Of a stretch of 40,249 nt of DNA, positions 8,131 to 16,737 are shown piece by piece. This DNA is from Bryobacterales bacterium. Its GTDB lineage: Bacteria > Acidobacteriota > Terriglobia > Bryobacterales > Bryobacteraceae. The stretch is taken from the NCBI GenBank assembly GCA_003135055.1, contig PLDF01000425.1, forward strand, positions 1 through 40,249, written 5' to 3'. Position numbers and translations under genes: made by a program. Position 1 is the first letter of the stretch. Each line of letters starts with the position of its first letter. The notes below the pieces were generated by a model, which saw only the letters and a program-made list of their open reading frames with translations, did not search any database and was not told the DNA's origin.

Positions 8131-9105
8131 TTATTCGTGGGTGTCGTGGGTCGCGAAGCTGGGGTGCGGCCTTCTTTCGGCGCGCGCCATCAGCGCCCGA
8201 ACTTCGTCCAGACCGCAAATTCCGCCGCGCGCGCCCAGGGCCGTGCAGTTCAGGGCCGCCATGGCGTTGGAAAATTCGAGCGATTCGCGTATCGGCATCC
8301 CTTGCAAAACAGCATAGCAGAAGGCCCCATGAAACACGTCGCCCGCGCCAGTAGTGTCCACGCAATTCACCACATACGCCGGCGAATAAACGAACCGCCC
8401 TTCGTAACGCGCCAGCGCTCCATGCGCGCCCAGAGTCATGGCCGCCACGCGCATGCCGTACTCGTTCTGCAGCATCTCCAACGCGCGAAAGGGATTCTGC
8501 TCGCCGGTAAATGCGGCGGGAAATTCGGAGCTGGCAATCAGGTAATCCACATGCGGCAGCACGTGGTCGAACCCCGCATAGATAGTGTCCACGTCCACGA
8601 TGACGGGGATGCCGCGCTCGTGCGCGATCCGCGCCGCATGCGCCACCGCCGGAGTATCGTGCCCGTCGATATGCAGCAGCCGCGCGCACGCAATCTGTTC
8701 CGGCGCGATCTGTTCCGGATCGATGCGCAGGCAGTCGTCGCGCCGCCAGAACACGGTGCGCTCGCCGCTCGATTGGTCCACGATAATGTACGCCGATTGA
8801 TTCGCGCACCCCCGCCTTAGCTGGACATGATCCAGGTTGATGCCGGTACCGAGCAGGCTTTCCATCTGAATGCGCCCGCGCTCGTCGTCGCCCACCGCGC
8901 CGATGTATTTTGCGCGCAGCCCCAGGCGCGCGCAAGCCACCATGGCGCTGGCCACCTGGCCGCCGGGGCTCATCATCTCCTGCAGGTACGGCGCCTTGCC
9001 GGCATAGGCGGGAAAATGCGGCACCAGCAGCAAAGTGTCGGTGGCATTGAGACCGACGCCTACTACGTCGAATTCGCTCATTGGATTACTCGTATCATAG
9101 GCCAT
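8131..9105 (-). CDS. PfkB (ribokinase-like) family sugar/nucleoside kinase
   Basis: A carbohydrate or nucleoside kinase of the PfkB family; substrate unknown. PFKB signature 1 region appears as MSPGGQVASAMVACARLGL and signature 2 as DTTGAGDVFHGAFCYAV, which carries the catalytic aspartate and anion hole. The conserved TLGAHGAL segment precedes it. The 324-residue length is normal. The ATG at 9105 overlaps the cobC stop by 11 bases; a second ATG at 9081, immediately before the SEFDVVGVG strand, is an equally good start. A link to cobalamin, for example alpha-ribazole or ribose phosphorylation, is suggested only by position. Confidence 0.83.
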   Translation of the reverse strand: MAYDTSNPMSEFDVVGVGLNATDTLLLVPHFPAYAGKAPYLQEMMSPGGQVASAMVACARLGLRAKYIGAVGDDERGRIQMESLLGTGINLDHVQLRRGCANQSAYIIVDQSSGERTVFWRRDDCLRIDPEQIAPEQIACARLLHIDGHDTPAVAHAARIAHERGIPVIVDVDTIYAGFDHVLPHVDYLIASSEFPAAFTGEQNPFRALEMLQNEYGMRVAAMTLGAHGALARYEGRFVYSPAYVVNCVDTTGAGDVFHGAFCYAVLQGMPIRESLEFSNAMAALNCTALGARGGICGLDEVRALMARAERRPHPSFATHDTHE

Positions 9106-9718
9106 GCGTCATCGGTCGTGCGTCGGAGCGACGGTTCAGCAACTGTATGCTCGGGAGTCCGTCGACTAACTCCAGCAGGTTTATGGCGGCATAGTCTTGC
9201 GCCAGGCGAAAGATACTGTTGTCGGGCATCTGCAGCGCCCGCGCGAGCACGACGCGATTGACGCCGCCATGGCTGACGATCGCGACGGTCTGGCCTTCCC
9301 ATTCGCGTTGGATCGTGTCAAATGCCCTAAGAACCCGGCCACGCATTGCGGAGAAGCTTTCCCCGTTTGGAAACCGGACTTCCGTGGGTGTTTCCATCCA
9401 TTGCCGATAGAGGTCCGGATATCGAGCGGCGATTTCATCATACGCCAGACCCTCGAAATCGCCGAAGTCGATCTCACGCAAATCCTCGACGATTTCGATA
9501 CAGCACGGTGCAACAGCGCCAAGAATCCGCGCACTTTCGAGCGCCCTCGATCGCGGACTTGTATAGATCGCAGCCACGGGTTCACCTTTGAGGTATTCGG
9601 CAACCTGCGCCATTTGCGCGCGGCCTGTCTCAGAGAGACCTGCATCCAGCGAACCGTAACACCGATGCCGCGCTTCCTCGGCCGGCTCCCCGTGCCGGAT
9701 CAGCCAGAAGCGAGTCAT
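9095..9718 (-). CDS. cobC: CobC, alpha-ribazole-5'-phosphate phosphatase (histidine phosphatase family)
   Basis: Histidine phosphatase superfamily enzyme expected to dephosphorylate alpha-ribazole 5'-phosphate or adenosylcobalamin 5'-phosphate in nucleotide loop assembly. The 207-residue product begins MTRFWLIRHGEP, with the phosphorylated histidine in RHG. It also has the conserved TSPRSRALESA segment, the acid residues in LREIDFGDFEG and the second histidine in VSHGGVNRVV. The ATG at 9718 overlaps the cobS stop as ATGA, so the short upstream extension of the frame is rejected. Position directly after cobS supports CobC over a general phosphoglycerate-mutase-like protein. Confidence 0.85.
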   Translation of the reverse strand: MTRFWLIRHGEPAEEARHRCYGSLDAGLSETGRAQMAQVAEYLKGEPVAAIYTSPRSRALESARILGAVAPCCIEIVEDLREIDFGDFEGLAYDEIAARYPDLYRQWMETPTEVRFPNGESFSAMRGRVLRAFDTIQREWEGQTVAIVSHGGVNRVVLARALQMPDNSIFRLAQDYAAINLLELVDGLPSIQLLNRRSDARPMTHGL

Positions 9719-10464
9719 CGCGGATATCCTGTCCAAATAAATGTGAGCAGCACCGCACTCTCGCAGAGCTGAAGGTTTGCGCCCAGCGTGTCTCCAGTAA
9801 TACCCGCGATCCGCCGACGGCAGTAGAAGCCAAACGCCGCGCTGACCGCCACCACGGCAGCCATAGCGATCCAGGCGCGGACGGACGTAGTTGCCATCGT
9901 AGCCGCGATCATAGCCACTAAGATCACCCCTGTCCCCCAGAGCAGCGATCGTTTTCCCATGCCCCCGATCGCGGATGCCGATGGTCTCGCATAGGGCAAT
10001 GTCGCAGTAAGTAGCAGAATCGACCAGCGGCCCAAAGCCGGAGTCAGAATCAACGCTGCGACCCAGTCACTCCGGGTCAGCAGCGCAGCATACGCCGTCG
10101 CCTTCAGGGCCACGAGAGTCGCCAGGGCCATGCCGCCATAACTTCCAATGGCGTGGTCGCGCATGATACGAAGCGTGTCTTCGGGGTTCTTGCCTCCTCC
10201 GAATCCGTCGGCAGTGTCAGCCAGCCCATCGTAGTGCAGGGCGCCGGTCGCCAGCGCATCGAGAATCACTAACAGGACCGCAACTACCCCGAGCGGCAGA
10301 CGATCTCTTAACAGAGCGGCCGCCAGGCTGTAGACAGTCCCAAGTAACACCCCGATGAGCGGAAACCAGCCAGCCGAATGCGCCACGTCCGCCGCGTCGA
10401 AGGCGGCGACTCGCCCCACGGGAAGCCTGGTCAAGAATGCGATCGCCGCCAGAAACGATCTCAC
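9715..10464 (-). CDS. cobS: CobS, adenosylcobinamide-GDP ribazoletransferase
   Basis: Integral membrane cobalamin synthase that joins adenosylcobinamide-GDP to alpha-ribazole (or its phosphate). The 249-residue product has the N-terminal FLTRLPVG motif, the conserved acidic, His-containing segment ALHYDGLADTADGFGGG and the RIMRDHAIGSYGGMAL segment, all typical of CobS. Several transmembrane helices follow, with GRWSILLLTATLPYARP in the middle. The GTG start overlaps the cobT stop (GTGA). Length matches the family. Confidence 0.9.
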   Translation of the reverse strand: MRSFLAAIAFLTRLPVGRVAAFDAADVAHSAGWFPLIGVLLGTVYSLAAALLRDRLPLGVVAVLLVILDALATGALHYDGLADTADGFGGGKNPEDTLRIMRDHAIGSYGGMALATLVALKATAYAALLTRSDWVAALILTPALGRWSILLLTATLPYARPSASAIGGMGKRSLLWGTGVILVAMIAATMATTSVRAWIAMAAVVAVSAAFGFYCRRRIAGITGDTLGANLQLCESAVLLTFIWTGYPR

Positions 10465-11513
10465 TTGTTGGAGACTCCGGCAGTTGCGAATGTCGCCATT
10501 CCGGTGAACGCCGCAACCGCCGCCTGGATGAGCTTCATCGCGAGTGCCGCGCCTGTTCCTTCCCCGAGCCGCATGCCCAGTTGGAGCAGCGGCTCTTGTT
10601 CGAGCATCGCGAAAAAGTACGCGTGCCCAGGCTCCGCCGAGCGATGTGAGGCGAACAGGTATCCCGATGATGCCGGGCAGAGACGGGCGGCCAAGGCGGC
10701 GGCGGCGGTTGCGATGAAGCCGTCCATGACAGCGGGAATGCGGCGGGCAGCGGCTCCGAGGCAGAACCCGCACATCGCCGCTATCTCAAGGCCGCCGACG
10801 CACCGCAGAATTCCGAGTGGATCCCCGAGACTATCGGCATGGAGAGCAAGGGCGCGCTCTATGGCGGAGCGCTTCCGGGCCATACACGCGTCGTCGGCGC
10901 CGGCGCCGCATCCAACCACGGCCGCAATGGGTTCACGCGTCAGGGCGGCGGCAATCGCGCTTGCGGACGTCGTGTTTCCAATGCCCATCTCACCAAAGCC
11001 CAGAAGGTCGCACCCGGCCATTGCGGAATCGCTGGCGAGTTCAATACCGGTTTCGAGGGCCGCGGTCGTCTCGGTTTCCGTCATTGCAGGCGCCTCGCAG
11101 AAGTTGCGGGTGCCCGGCGCCACGCGTCGGCTGATGAGGTCGATCGAGAGTGGAAGCGGCGTCGCCACGCCGGCGTCAACCACTTTCAATTCGATCCCTC
11201 CGGAACGGGCAAACGCGTTAATTGCGGCGCCGCCGCGCAGAAAGTTCAAGACCATCTGCGCGGTGACTTCTTGAGCATACGCGCTAACTCCCTCCGCGCA
11301 AACGCCATGATCCGCGGCGAAGAGCACGATTCGTGGGTGACTCGCGGTTAACTCGAAGCTCTCCCGGATTGCGGCGCACCGGTTAGCGATCCCCTCCAGC
11401 CGCCCCAGGCTCCCGGGCGGCTTAGTGAGTTCCAATTGGCGCTGGGTTGCGGAGTCAATCCAGCGCGGGTCGATGGGGTGGATCTCTTGGATGGTCTTTT
11501 CGAGTAACTTCAT
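10461..11513 (-). CDS. cobT: CobT, nicotinate-nucleotide:dimethylbenzimidazole phosphoribosyltransferase
   Basis: Activates the lower ligand base by transferring phosphoribose from nicotinate mononucleotide, giving alpha-ribazole phosphate. The 350-residue product has the N-terminal TKPPGSLGRLEGIA motif, the AADHGVCAEGVSAYAQEVTAQMV segment, and LLGFGEMGIGNTTSASAI, all hallmarks of CobT. The catalytic glutamate expected near the C-terminal part is not assigned here with certainty. The ATG at 11513 overlaps the cobD stop as ATGA, fixing the start over a longer frame reaching 11555. Together with BluB upstream this indicates use of 5,6-dimethylbenzimidazole. Confidence 0.92.
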   Translation of the reverse strand: MKLLEKTIQEIHPIDPRWIDSATQRQLELTKPPGSLGRLEGIANRCAAIRESFELTASHPRIVLFAADHGVCAEGVSAYAQEVTAQMVLNFLRGGAAINAFARSGGIELKVVDAGVATPLPLSIDLISRRVAPGTRNFCEAPAMTETETTAALETGIELASDSAMAGCDLLGFGEMGIGNTTSASAIAAALTREPIAAVVGCGAGADDACMARKRSAIERALALHADSLGDPLGILRCVGGLEIAAMCGFCLGAAARRIPAVMDGFIATAAAALAARLCPASSGYLFASHRSAEPGHAYFFAMLEQEPLLQLGMRLGEGTGAALAMKLIQAAVAAFTGMATFATAGVSNK

Positions 11514-12964
11514 GGCACTCTCAATTCCTCGGCGAGAGCCTGGATCAGCCGGCAATTCTCTTCACCGGAGCGTACAGCTACGCGCACGTAACGCCCTCGA
11601 GCGAGCCCCTCGTAGGAATCGCAATTCCGGATCAGAATTCGATGCTTGGCGATCAGCCGCGCTCGTAACTCCGAAGCGGCGGGCATGTCCGCGCGCAATT
11701 CAAGAAGCAAATAGTTGGCTGCAGAGGGAAAACCGGCTAGGCCGAGTCTGCTCAGCGAGTCAGCCAGCCGTTCACGTTCGACCGCGTTTTCACGCAGAGA
11801 CGCCTCCGCATATCCGCGATCTGCAACGGCTTCGGCAAGCGTGTCACTCGCCAGTTGAGTTACGGGCCAGGTGGGCAACAAAGATCGGATAGCCAGGATG
11901 GTATCAGGATGGGCGACGGCATACCCGACCCTAAGCGCCGGACATCCATAGAATTTCGTGAGTGATCGCACCACGATCAATCCCGGCCGGTTGGCGGCTT
12001 CGCGGACAAGGCTGGCGTGGGGAACGTAATCGATGAACGCTTCATCGAGCACCAGCGTCGCGCCGGAGGAATTAATGCTGTGACCGCTCCGGTCAGAGCC
12101 GCGCGCGTGAGCAAGCGGTTTTGCGTTAGCCCCGAATCCCAGGGTCGGGGAACTAATGCTGTGGCCGCTTTGGCCCGAAACCACTCCCTCACGGTCGTGG
12201 CCCCGAACAGAGCCGCGCGCGTCGGCAAGCGGTTTCGCACCGGCGCCGAATCCCGCGGTCGGGGAACTGGCGCTATGAGCGCTCTGGCCCGAAACCGCTC
12301 CCTCACGGTCGTGGCTCCGAACAGAGCCGCGCGCGTCAGCAGGCGGTTTCGCGCAGGCGCCGAATCCCGCGATCCGGGAACTAACGCTGTGACCACTTGA
12401 CGTTGCGCTGGCGCCGAATCCCACGGCCAGGGAACTAGCGGCGTCGAGTACGCGCCGAACTTCGTGCGGCTCCAGCATAGCCCCGGAGGGGTTATGCGGA
12501 TTGTTCAACAGCACCACGCCAGGCGATTCCGCTTCGATACTCTCGCAAAGCCGTTCCACGGGCATCCGGAATAACTCTGAACGTTCGAGCGGAAACGGCG
12601 AGAACTCGATCTGCTCCTGCTCGCATACCCGCCGGTATTCCCCGAAGGCGGGAACGGGAACCAGCGCGCGCATAGGTTGTAGGTAGCGCAAAATCGGAGC
12701 TAATAGAGACTCGGCGCCGGGCCCTATGACGATCGCGTCGGCGCTTACCGCGAGCTGTTTGCTTAGAGCCCCGCGCAGAAGCCGCGCGGACGGGTCGGGA
12801 TAAAACATAAGTAATCGGGCGTCGGACGCATCCCGTTCCAGTCGCTCCCGCGCTCGAGGCGGCAGCCCGCGCGGATTGATGTTGGCGCTGAAGTCCAAAA
12901 TCTCCGGCGCTGCGATGCCCAGTTCCTCGCCAACCTGCCACACATCGCCGCCGTGTACGGTCAT
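11510..12964 (-). CDS. cobD: CobD-type threonine-phosphate decarboxylase with in-frame repeat insertion
   Basis: A PLP enzyme related to histidinol-phosphate aminotransferase, expected to decarboxylate L-threonine phosphate to aminopropanol phosphate for CbiB. Recognisable parts are HGGDVWQ...ILDFSANINPRGLP at the N-terminus, FYPDPSARLLRGAL, VVLLNNPHNPSGAML, the PLP-binding aspartate in LVLDEAFIDY and the Schiff-base lysine in VVRSLTKFYGCPALRVGYA. The frame is 484 residues, about 120 more than usual. The excess lies between VLDAASSLAV and ATLVLDEAF and consists of Gly/Ser/Ala/Arg-rich repeats (GFGAxAKPLADARGSVRxHDREG...). All repeat units are multiples of three bases, so the frame is kept and the enzyme may still fold with a long loop. 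ATGA overlaps exist at both ends. Confidence 0.88.
   Translation of the reverse strand: MTVHGGDVWQVGEELGIAAPEILDFSANINPRGLPPRARERLERDASDARLLMFYPDPSARLLRGALSKQLAVSADAIVIGPGAESLLAPILRYLQPMRALVPVPAFGEYRRVCEQEQIEFSPFPLERSELFRMPVERLCESIEAESPGVVLLNNPHNPSGAMLEPHEVRRVLDAASSLAVGFGASATSSGHSVSSRIAGFGACAKPPADARGSVRSHDREGAVSGQSAHSASSPTAGFGAGAKPLADARGSVRGHDREGVVSGQSGHSISSPTLGFGANAKPLAHARGSDRSGHSINSSGATLVLDEAFIDYVPHASLVREAANRPGLIVVRSLTKFYGCPALRVGYAVAHPDTILAIRSLLPTWPVTQLASDTLAEAVADRGYAEASLRENAVERERLADSLSRLGLAGFPSAANYLLLELRADMPAASELRARLIAKHRILIRNCDSYEGLARGRYVRVAVRSGEENCRLIQALAEELRVP
12067..12429 (-). repeat. 114-bp-unit repeat array inside cobD
   Basis: On the + strand, units begin at about 12067, 12148, 12262 and 12376, each near GGGAACT or a variant. 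The two full units, 12148-12261 and 12262-12375, are both exactly 114 bp. The flanking partial units are 81 bp and 54 bp. Every length is divisible by three. The core holds CCTCACGGTCGTGG and AGAGCCGCGCGCGT motifs. On the coding strand each full unit gives 38 residues, GFGA...KPLADARGSV...HDREG...SGQS...SSP. A short GGGAACTAGCGGC at 12430 looks like the insertion edge. Confidence 0.88.
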
Positions 12965-13905
12965 CGCCGGCGCCTCCCGGCAACCACCAGCAGCGCGGCG
13001 CCAAACGCGAGACCCGACGCGATTGCGACCAGTGACAATGCCTTTTTAGCGTCGCCCACCGAAGCCGGCCACCCTTCCGCGTTGAGCAAAGGCGTGTGGT
13101 AAGGATGGCCGTCATAGAGACTCACGCCGCCCAGCCGCACGCCCAGCGCCCCGGCCATCGCGGCTTCGCTTTGTCCCGCGTTCGGACTCGCATGTCTATC
13201 GCCGTCGCGCCGCCAGATCTGCCGGGCGCGTCCGGAATCCAACCCTTGGAGCCTCGGGTGGAGCTTTGCCGCGGCCACAATTCCCAGAGCCGTCAGACGC
13301 GCCGGAACGAAGTTGACCAGGTCGTCAAGCCGCGCAGCCACGCGCCCGAAATAGCGATAGGGTGGCTCCGGATGCCCAATCATGGAATCAAGCGTGTTGA
13401 TCGCTTTATAAGACATCGCTCCGGAAACGCCGATAGCCGCGAGCCAGAACAACGGAGCCACAATGCCATCGCATGTACTCTCGGCTAGAGTCTCGATCAC
13501 GGCCCGGCTGATTTCGCTTTCGTCGAGATGCGCGGTATCGCGGCCCACAATGCGCGCCAGTCGCCGCCTCGCCAGATCGAGATCGTCTGCTTCGAGCGCC
13601 CGGATCACGGCGCGAGACTCGTCCAGAAGAGAGCGCGTCGCCAGGGCCGTCCAGGCAAGCAACACCTGCCACATTGCATTGTTCGGACGTCCCAAGGCCC
13701 AACCGGCTGACGCCACGGAGCCTGTCAGAACCGCGCCCGCAAACATCTCGCTCTTGGGGCCGCGGCCGAGCAACCAACACTCCCTCAACCAGCGCTCCCC
13801 CACGCCGGTCAGGGCGCCGAACCATCTGACCGGATGCGGGAACCATTCCGGATCGCCCAGCAGTAGATCCAATGCGTAGGCGAGAGCCAATTCGGGAGCA
13901 GTCAT
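12961..13905 (-). CDS. cbiB: CbiB, adenosylcobinamide-phosphate synthase
   Basis: Membrane enzyme that attaches aminopropanol phosphate to adenosylcobyric acid (called CobD in the aerobic nomenclature). The 314-residue product starts MTAPELALAYALDLLLGDP and has the family motifs PEWFPHPVRWFG, RIVGRDTAHLDESEISRAVIETLAEST.DGIVAPLFW, GAMSYKAINTLDSMIGH and NFVPARLTAL. The expected Asn-Ala-Gly segment is visible as HASPNAGQSEAAMAGALGVRLGG. Several transmembrane helices are apparent, the last near the C-terminus before GRRRR. ATGA overlaps exist with cobQ upstream and cobD downstream. Confidence 0.92.
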   Translation of the reverse strand: MTAPELALAYALDLLLGDPEWFPHPVRWFGALTGVGERWLRECWLLGRGPKSEMFAGAVLTGSVASAGWALGRPNNAMWQVLLAWTALATRSLLDESRAVIRALEADDLDLARRRLARIVGRDTAHLDESEISRAVIETLAESTCDGIVAPLFWLAAIGVSGAMSYKAINTLDSMIGHPEPPYRYFGRVAARLDDLVNFVPARLTALGIVAAAKLHPRLQGLDSGRARQIWRRDGDRHASPNAGQSEAAMAGALGVRLGGVSLYDGHPYHTPLLNAEGWPASVGDAKKALSLVAIASGLAFGAALLVVAGRRRR

Positions 13906-15449
13906 ACGTTGTTGGCCCGGCTCTTGTTGGTCAATTCGTGAATCAGATTCAGATCGAGCGATTGCCGCAGGTGGCCGGCCCAACGGTCCATGCGCGCCTG
14001 GCGTTCCGCCGTGACGCAGATATAGCTCCGCGCCGGCGTAAGTCCGCTTGTCTCGCGGGCAAAATACAGAAACTTGTGGCGGAAGGAATCATCGTCGAAT
14101 AGCCCGTGGATGTAAGTCCCCCAAACCCGTCCCGACGACGAGATCGCGCCGTCCAAGATCGGCTGTTGCTCGCACTCTCGCAGGATTTCCGCAAAGGGTT
14201 CGGCGCCGTTCTCGTATTGCGTCTCTCCCATGTGAATCTCGTACCCGCTGAAGGAAGGCCCGCCCCATAAGCGCACCCGGCCTGTCGCACGGCGCACTGT
14301 CTTCTTGTCCCGCATGATAGTGCGAACAGGAAGTTGGCCCAAACCTGGCAAGGTGCGGGGAATGCCGCCACTCTCCACGCCGGAAGGATCCTCAAGCGAG
14401 AGACCGAGCATCTGAAATCCGCCGCAGATACCGATTAGTAAGCCGGAGTAAGTCGCGAGACAGTGCGCAAATCCGCGCTCGCGAATCCACTGGAGATCGT
14501 CGAGCGTTTGCTTACTGCCGGGTAGGATGAGAACATCGGCGAGACCCGCCTGCGCGGGGTCGTCCAAGAATGCGAGTGAGACCGAGGGCTCCGCCGCGAG
14601 CGCGTCAAAGTCGGTGAAGTTTGCCATGTGCGGAACGGCAACTACGCCCACGCGCAGCGGACGCTCCGGAAGCGTCGCTTCCGCAGTATCCCGCCAGACG
14701 CGTTTCGGGGTCCGGCGATCGTCCATCGCCACACCATCTTCTTCCTCAAGCCCCAGGTCTCGCAAAAACGGGACAACCCCGGCGCACCGGATTCCGAGCC
14801 GCTGTTCCATCATCTCGACTCCCGGACGCAACAGTTCGACATCGCCCCGGAACTTGTTAATCACGAAACCTCGAATTCTTGCGCGGTCTTCCGGCTCAAG
14901 CAATTCCATAGTGCCAAGCAGTGCGGCGAAGACGCCCCCGCGATCGATATCGCCCACCAGCAGGCACGCTGCATCTGCGGCGTGCGCCATCCGCATATTG
15001 ACGATATCGTGCTTCCGGAGATTGATCTCCGCCGGCGATCCGGCGCCTTCGAGCAGGATCAGATCGTGGCGCGCCGCCAGTGTCCGATAGCTTTCGAGCA
15101 CAGCCGGAAACAGCTCCTCGACGCGCCGCTGATGGTAATCCGACGCGGTCACCTGTCCCCAAACGCGGCCAAGAAGAACGATCTGCGACCCCGTATCCGT
15201 CGAGGGCTTGATGAGAATTGGATTCATCTCCGCGCAGGGCGCCACGCGGCACGCTTCGGCTTGCAACGCCTGCGCGCGGCCGATCTCGCGGCCATCGGGA
15301 GTGGCCGCCGAGTTCAAAGACATGTTCTGCGCTTTGAATGGCGCGACGCGAATCCCCTCGTCCGAAAATATCCGTCCCAATCCCGCCGTGAGCAGCGACT
15401 TGCCGACATACGAGGCTGTGCCGAGGACCATTAGTGCTCGCGCGCTCAT
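13902..15449 (-). CDS. cobQ: CobQ/CbiP, cobyric acid synthase
   Basis: Amidates side chains b, d, e and g of adenosylcobyrinate a,c-diamide using glutamine and ATP. The 515-residue product has an N-terminal dethiobiotin-synthetase-like ATPase domain with GTASYVGKSLLTAGLGRIF and FKAQNMSLNSA. Its C-terminal class I glutamine amidotransferase domain carries the nucleophile in LIGICGGFQMLG and the histidine in VWGTYIHGLFDD. VILPGSKQTLDDLQW marks the start of the second domain. Length matches the family. The ATG at 15449 overlaps the bluB stop (ATGA). Confidence 0.93.
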   Translation of the reverse strand: MSARALMVLGTASYVGKSLLTAGLGRIFSDEGIRVAPFKAQNMSLNSAATPDGREIGRAQALQAEACRVAPCAEMNPILIKPSTDTGSQIVLLGRVWGQVTASDYHQRRVEELFPAVLESYRTLAARHDLILLEGAGSPAEINLRKHDIVNMRMAHAADAACLLVGDIDRGGVFAALLGTMELLEPEDRARIRGFVINKFRGDVELLRPGVEMMEQRLGIRCAGVVPFLRDLGLEEEDGVAMDDRRTPKRVWRDTAEATLPERPLRVGVVAVPHMANFTDFDALAAEPSVSLAFLDDPAQAGLADVLILPGSKQTLDDLQWIRERGFAHCLATYSGLLIGICGGFQMLGLSLEDPSGVESGGIPRTLPGLGQLPVRTIMRDKKTVRRATGRVRLWGGPSFSGYEIHMGETQYENGAEPFAEILRECEQQPILDGAISSSGRVWGTYIHGLFDDDSFRHKFLYFARETSGLTPARSYICVTAERQARMDRWAGHLRQSLDLNLIHELTNKSRANNV

Positions 15450-16162
15450 TCTTTGAGGCCCTTACCATGCTCACTCCCGTCATGATCACACCAGTCATGG
15501 ACTCCCCACCGGTCGAAGTGAGTGACGCTTTCGAGACTGCTGCGAGTCTCCCATCCCTTTTCCTCAAGGTCCGGTTGAGACCGAAATTCCGACACATAGC
15601 CGATACACAAATACGCGATGGGAGTCAGCGCCGCCGGGATGCCAAGCGTCGTCTTCAATTGTTCGAGATCGAGAATGCTGACCCATCCGACGCCAAGCGA
15701 TTCCGCCCGCGCCGCGAGCCACAGATTTTGAACCGCGCAGACTGTCGAGTAGACATCCACCGCCGGGTCTGTCTGGCGGCCTAAGCCACTACCCTTGGAG
15801 CGCGCGCGATCGCAAGTGACGCATACATTAACCGGCGCCTCGACGATGCCCGCCAGCTTCAGGCTGTCATAGAGTTTCCGTCGCTCGCCGTGATAAGCCT
15901 CGGCGGCGCGTCGGCTGGCGCACTCAAAATTCCGATGCACTGTCTGGCGGATATCGGCGTCCCGAATCACCAGGAAATCCCAGGGCTGCATGAAGCCGAC
16001 CGACGGCGCGTGGTGCGCCGCGTCGAGAATCCGGCCGAGCACATCGTTAGGTACCGGGTCGGCGAGAAAATGCGAGCGGACGTCGCGGCGCTCGTAGATC
16101 GCGCGATAGACGCCGCGGCGTTCTTCGTCGGAGAAGCCGTCGTTTTGCCGCATGGGAGTCAT
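15446..16162 (-). CDS. bluB: BluB, 5,6-dimethylbenzimidazole synthase
   Basis: Nitroreductase-fold enzyme that cleaves reduced FMN with oxygen to give 5,6-dimethylbenzimidazole, the lower ligand of B12. The segments VYRAIYERRDVRSHF, LDAAHHAPSVGFMQPWDFLVIRD and AARAESLGVGWVSI match BluB. The C-terminus has an extra charged and aromatic tail, roughly HFDRWGVHDWCDHDGSEHG, beyond the usual end. Starts are clustered: GTG 16165, ATG 16162 and ATG 16153; the first two overlap the cobO stop and I chose the ATG at 16162. Presence of an oxygen-dependent ligand pathway suggests aerobic growth. Confidence 0.88.
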   Translation of the reverse strand: MTPMRQNDGFSDEERRGVYRAIYERRDVRSHFLADPVPNDVLGRILDAAHHAPSVGFMQPWDFLVIRDADIRQTVHRNFECASRRAAEAYHGERRKLYDSLKLAGIVEAPVNVCVTCDRARSKGSGLGRQTDPAVDVYSTVCAVQNLWLAARAESLGVGWVSILDLEQLKTTLGIPAALTPIAYLCIGYVSEFRSQPDLEEKGWETRSSLESVTHFDRWGVHDWCDHDGSEHGKGLKE

Positions 16163-16737
16163 CACCACGCTCGCGACCAGCGCGGCCCCGCCTTGTCTCC
16201 GGTACGCAAAGAGGAATCCACTCCCCGGCGCGCTTCCACCAGTCTCCCAAGAAGCCAGAGCACGTCCGAGAGCCGGTTGAGGTAGGCCAGAATGGACGGA
16301 TTCTGAATCACTCCGGATTCCATCAGGCCGGTCGCCAGGCGCTCCGCCCGGCGGCACACGGTGCGCGCCACATCGAGCGCCGCCGCATCGGGGACGCCTC
16401 CCGGAAGCGACCAATCCGCCAGCACGCCCGGCTCTGCTTCGATCCGATGGACCTCGGCCTCCAGGGCGTCCACCATGGCAGGGGTGATCTCCGGTGGAGT
16501 CTTCTTCGATTCGGGCGGCGTGGCGATCGCCGAACCGACCTTGTATAACTCGCGCTGAATTCTCTCCACGCGCTCGCATACTTCGGCATCCTGGCAAATG
16601 GAGCGCGCGAAACCCATCTGAGAGATCAATTCGTCAACGGTGCCATAGCACTCGACGCGCGGGTGTGTCTTGGAAACCCGGATTCCGCCCGACAAGCCAG
16701 TCTGGCCTCCGTCACCGCGCTTGGTAGCAATACTCAT
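16162..16737 (-). CDS. cobO: PduO-type cob(I)alamin adenosyltransferase
   Basis: Transfers the adenosyl group of ATP to reduced cobalt in corrinoids. The 191-residue product is of the PduO fold, not the CobA/CobO P-loop fold, so the gene symbol is functional only. The N-terminal ATP motif is TKRGDGGQTGL and the C-terminal helices show RTVCRRAERLA and YLNRLSDVLWLLGRL. AAAAGGAG lies about ten bases upstream of the ATG at 16737. It overlaps the P-loop kinase gene by 26 bases and ends at the start of bluB. Confidence 0.9.
   Translation of the reverse strand: MSIATKRGDGGQTGLSGGIRVSKTHPRVECYGTVDELISQMGFARSICQDAEVCERVERIQRELYKVGSAIATPPESKKTPPEITPAMVDALEAEVHRIEAEPGVLADWSLPGGVPDAAALDVARTVCRRAERLATGLMESGVIQNPSILAYLNRLSDVLWLLGRLVEARRGVDSSLRTGDKAGPRWSRAW

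Noticed and set aside
12067..12429. Regularly spaced repeats resembling a CRISPR array
   Set aside because: The units are contiguous 114-bp tandem repeats without unique spacers, lie in frame inside cobD and have no cas genes nearby.
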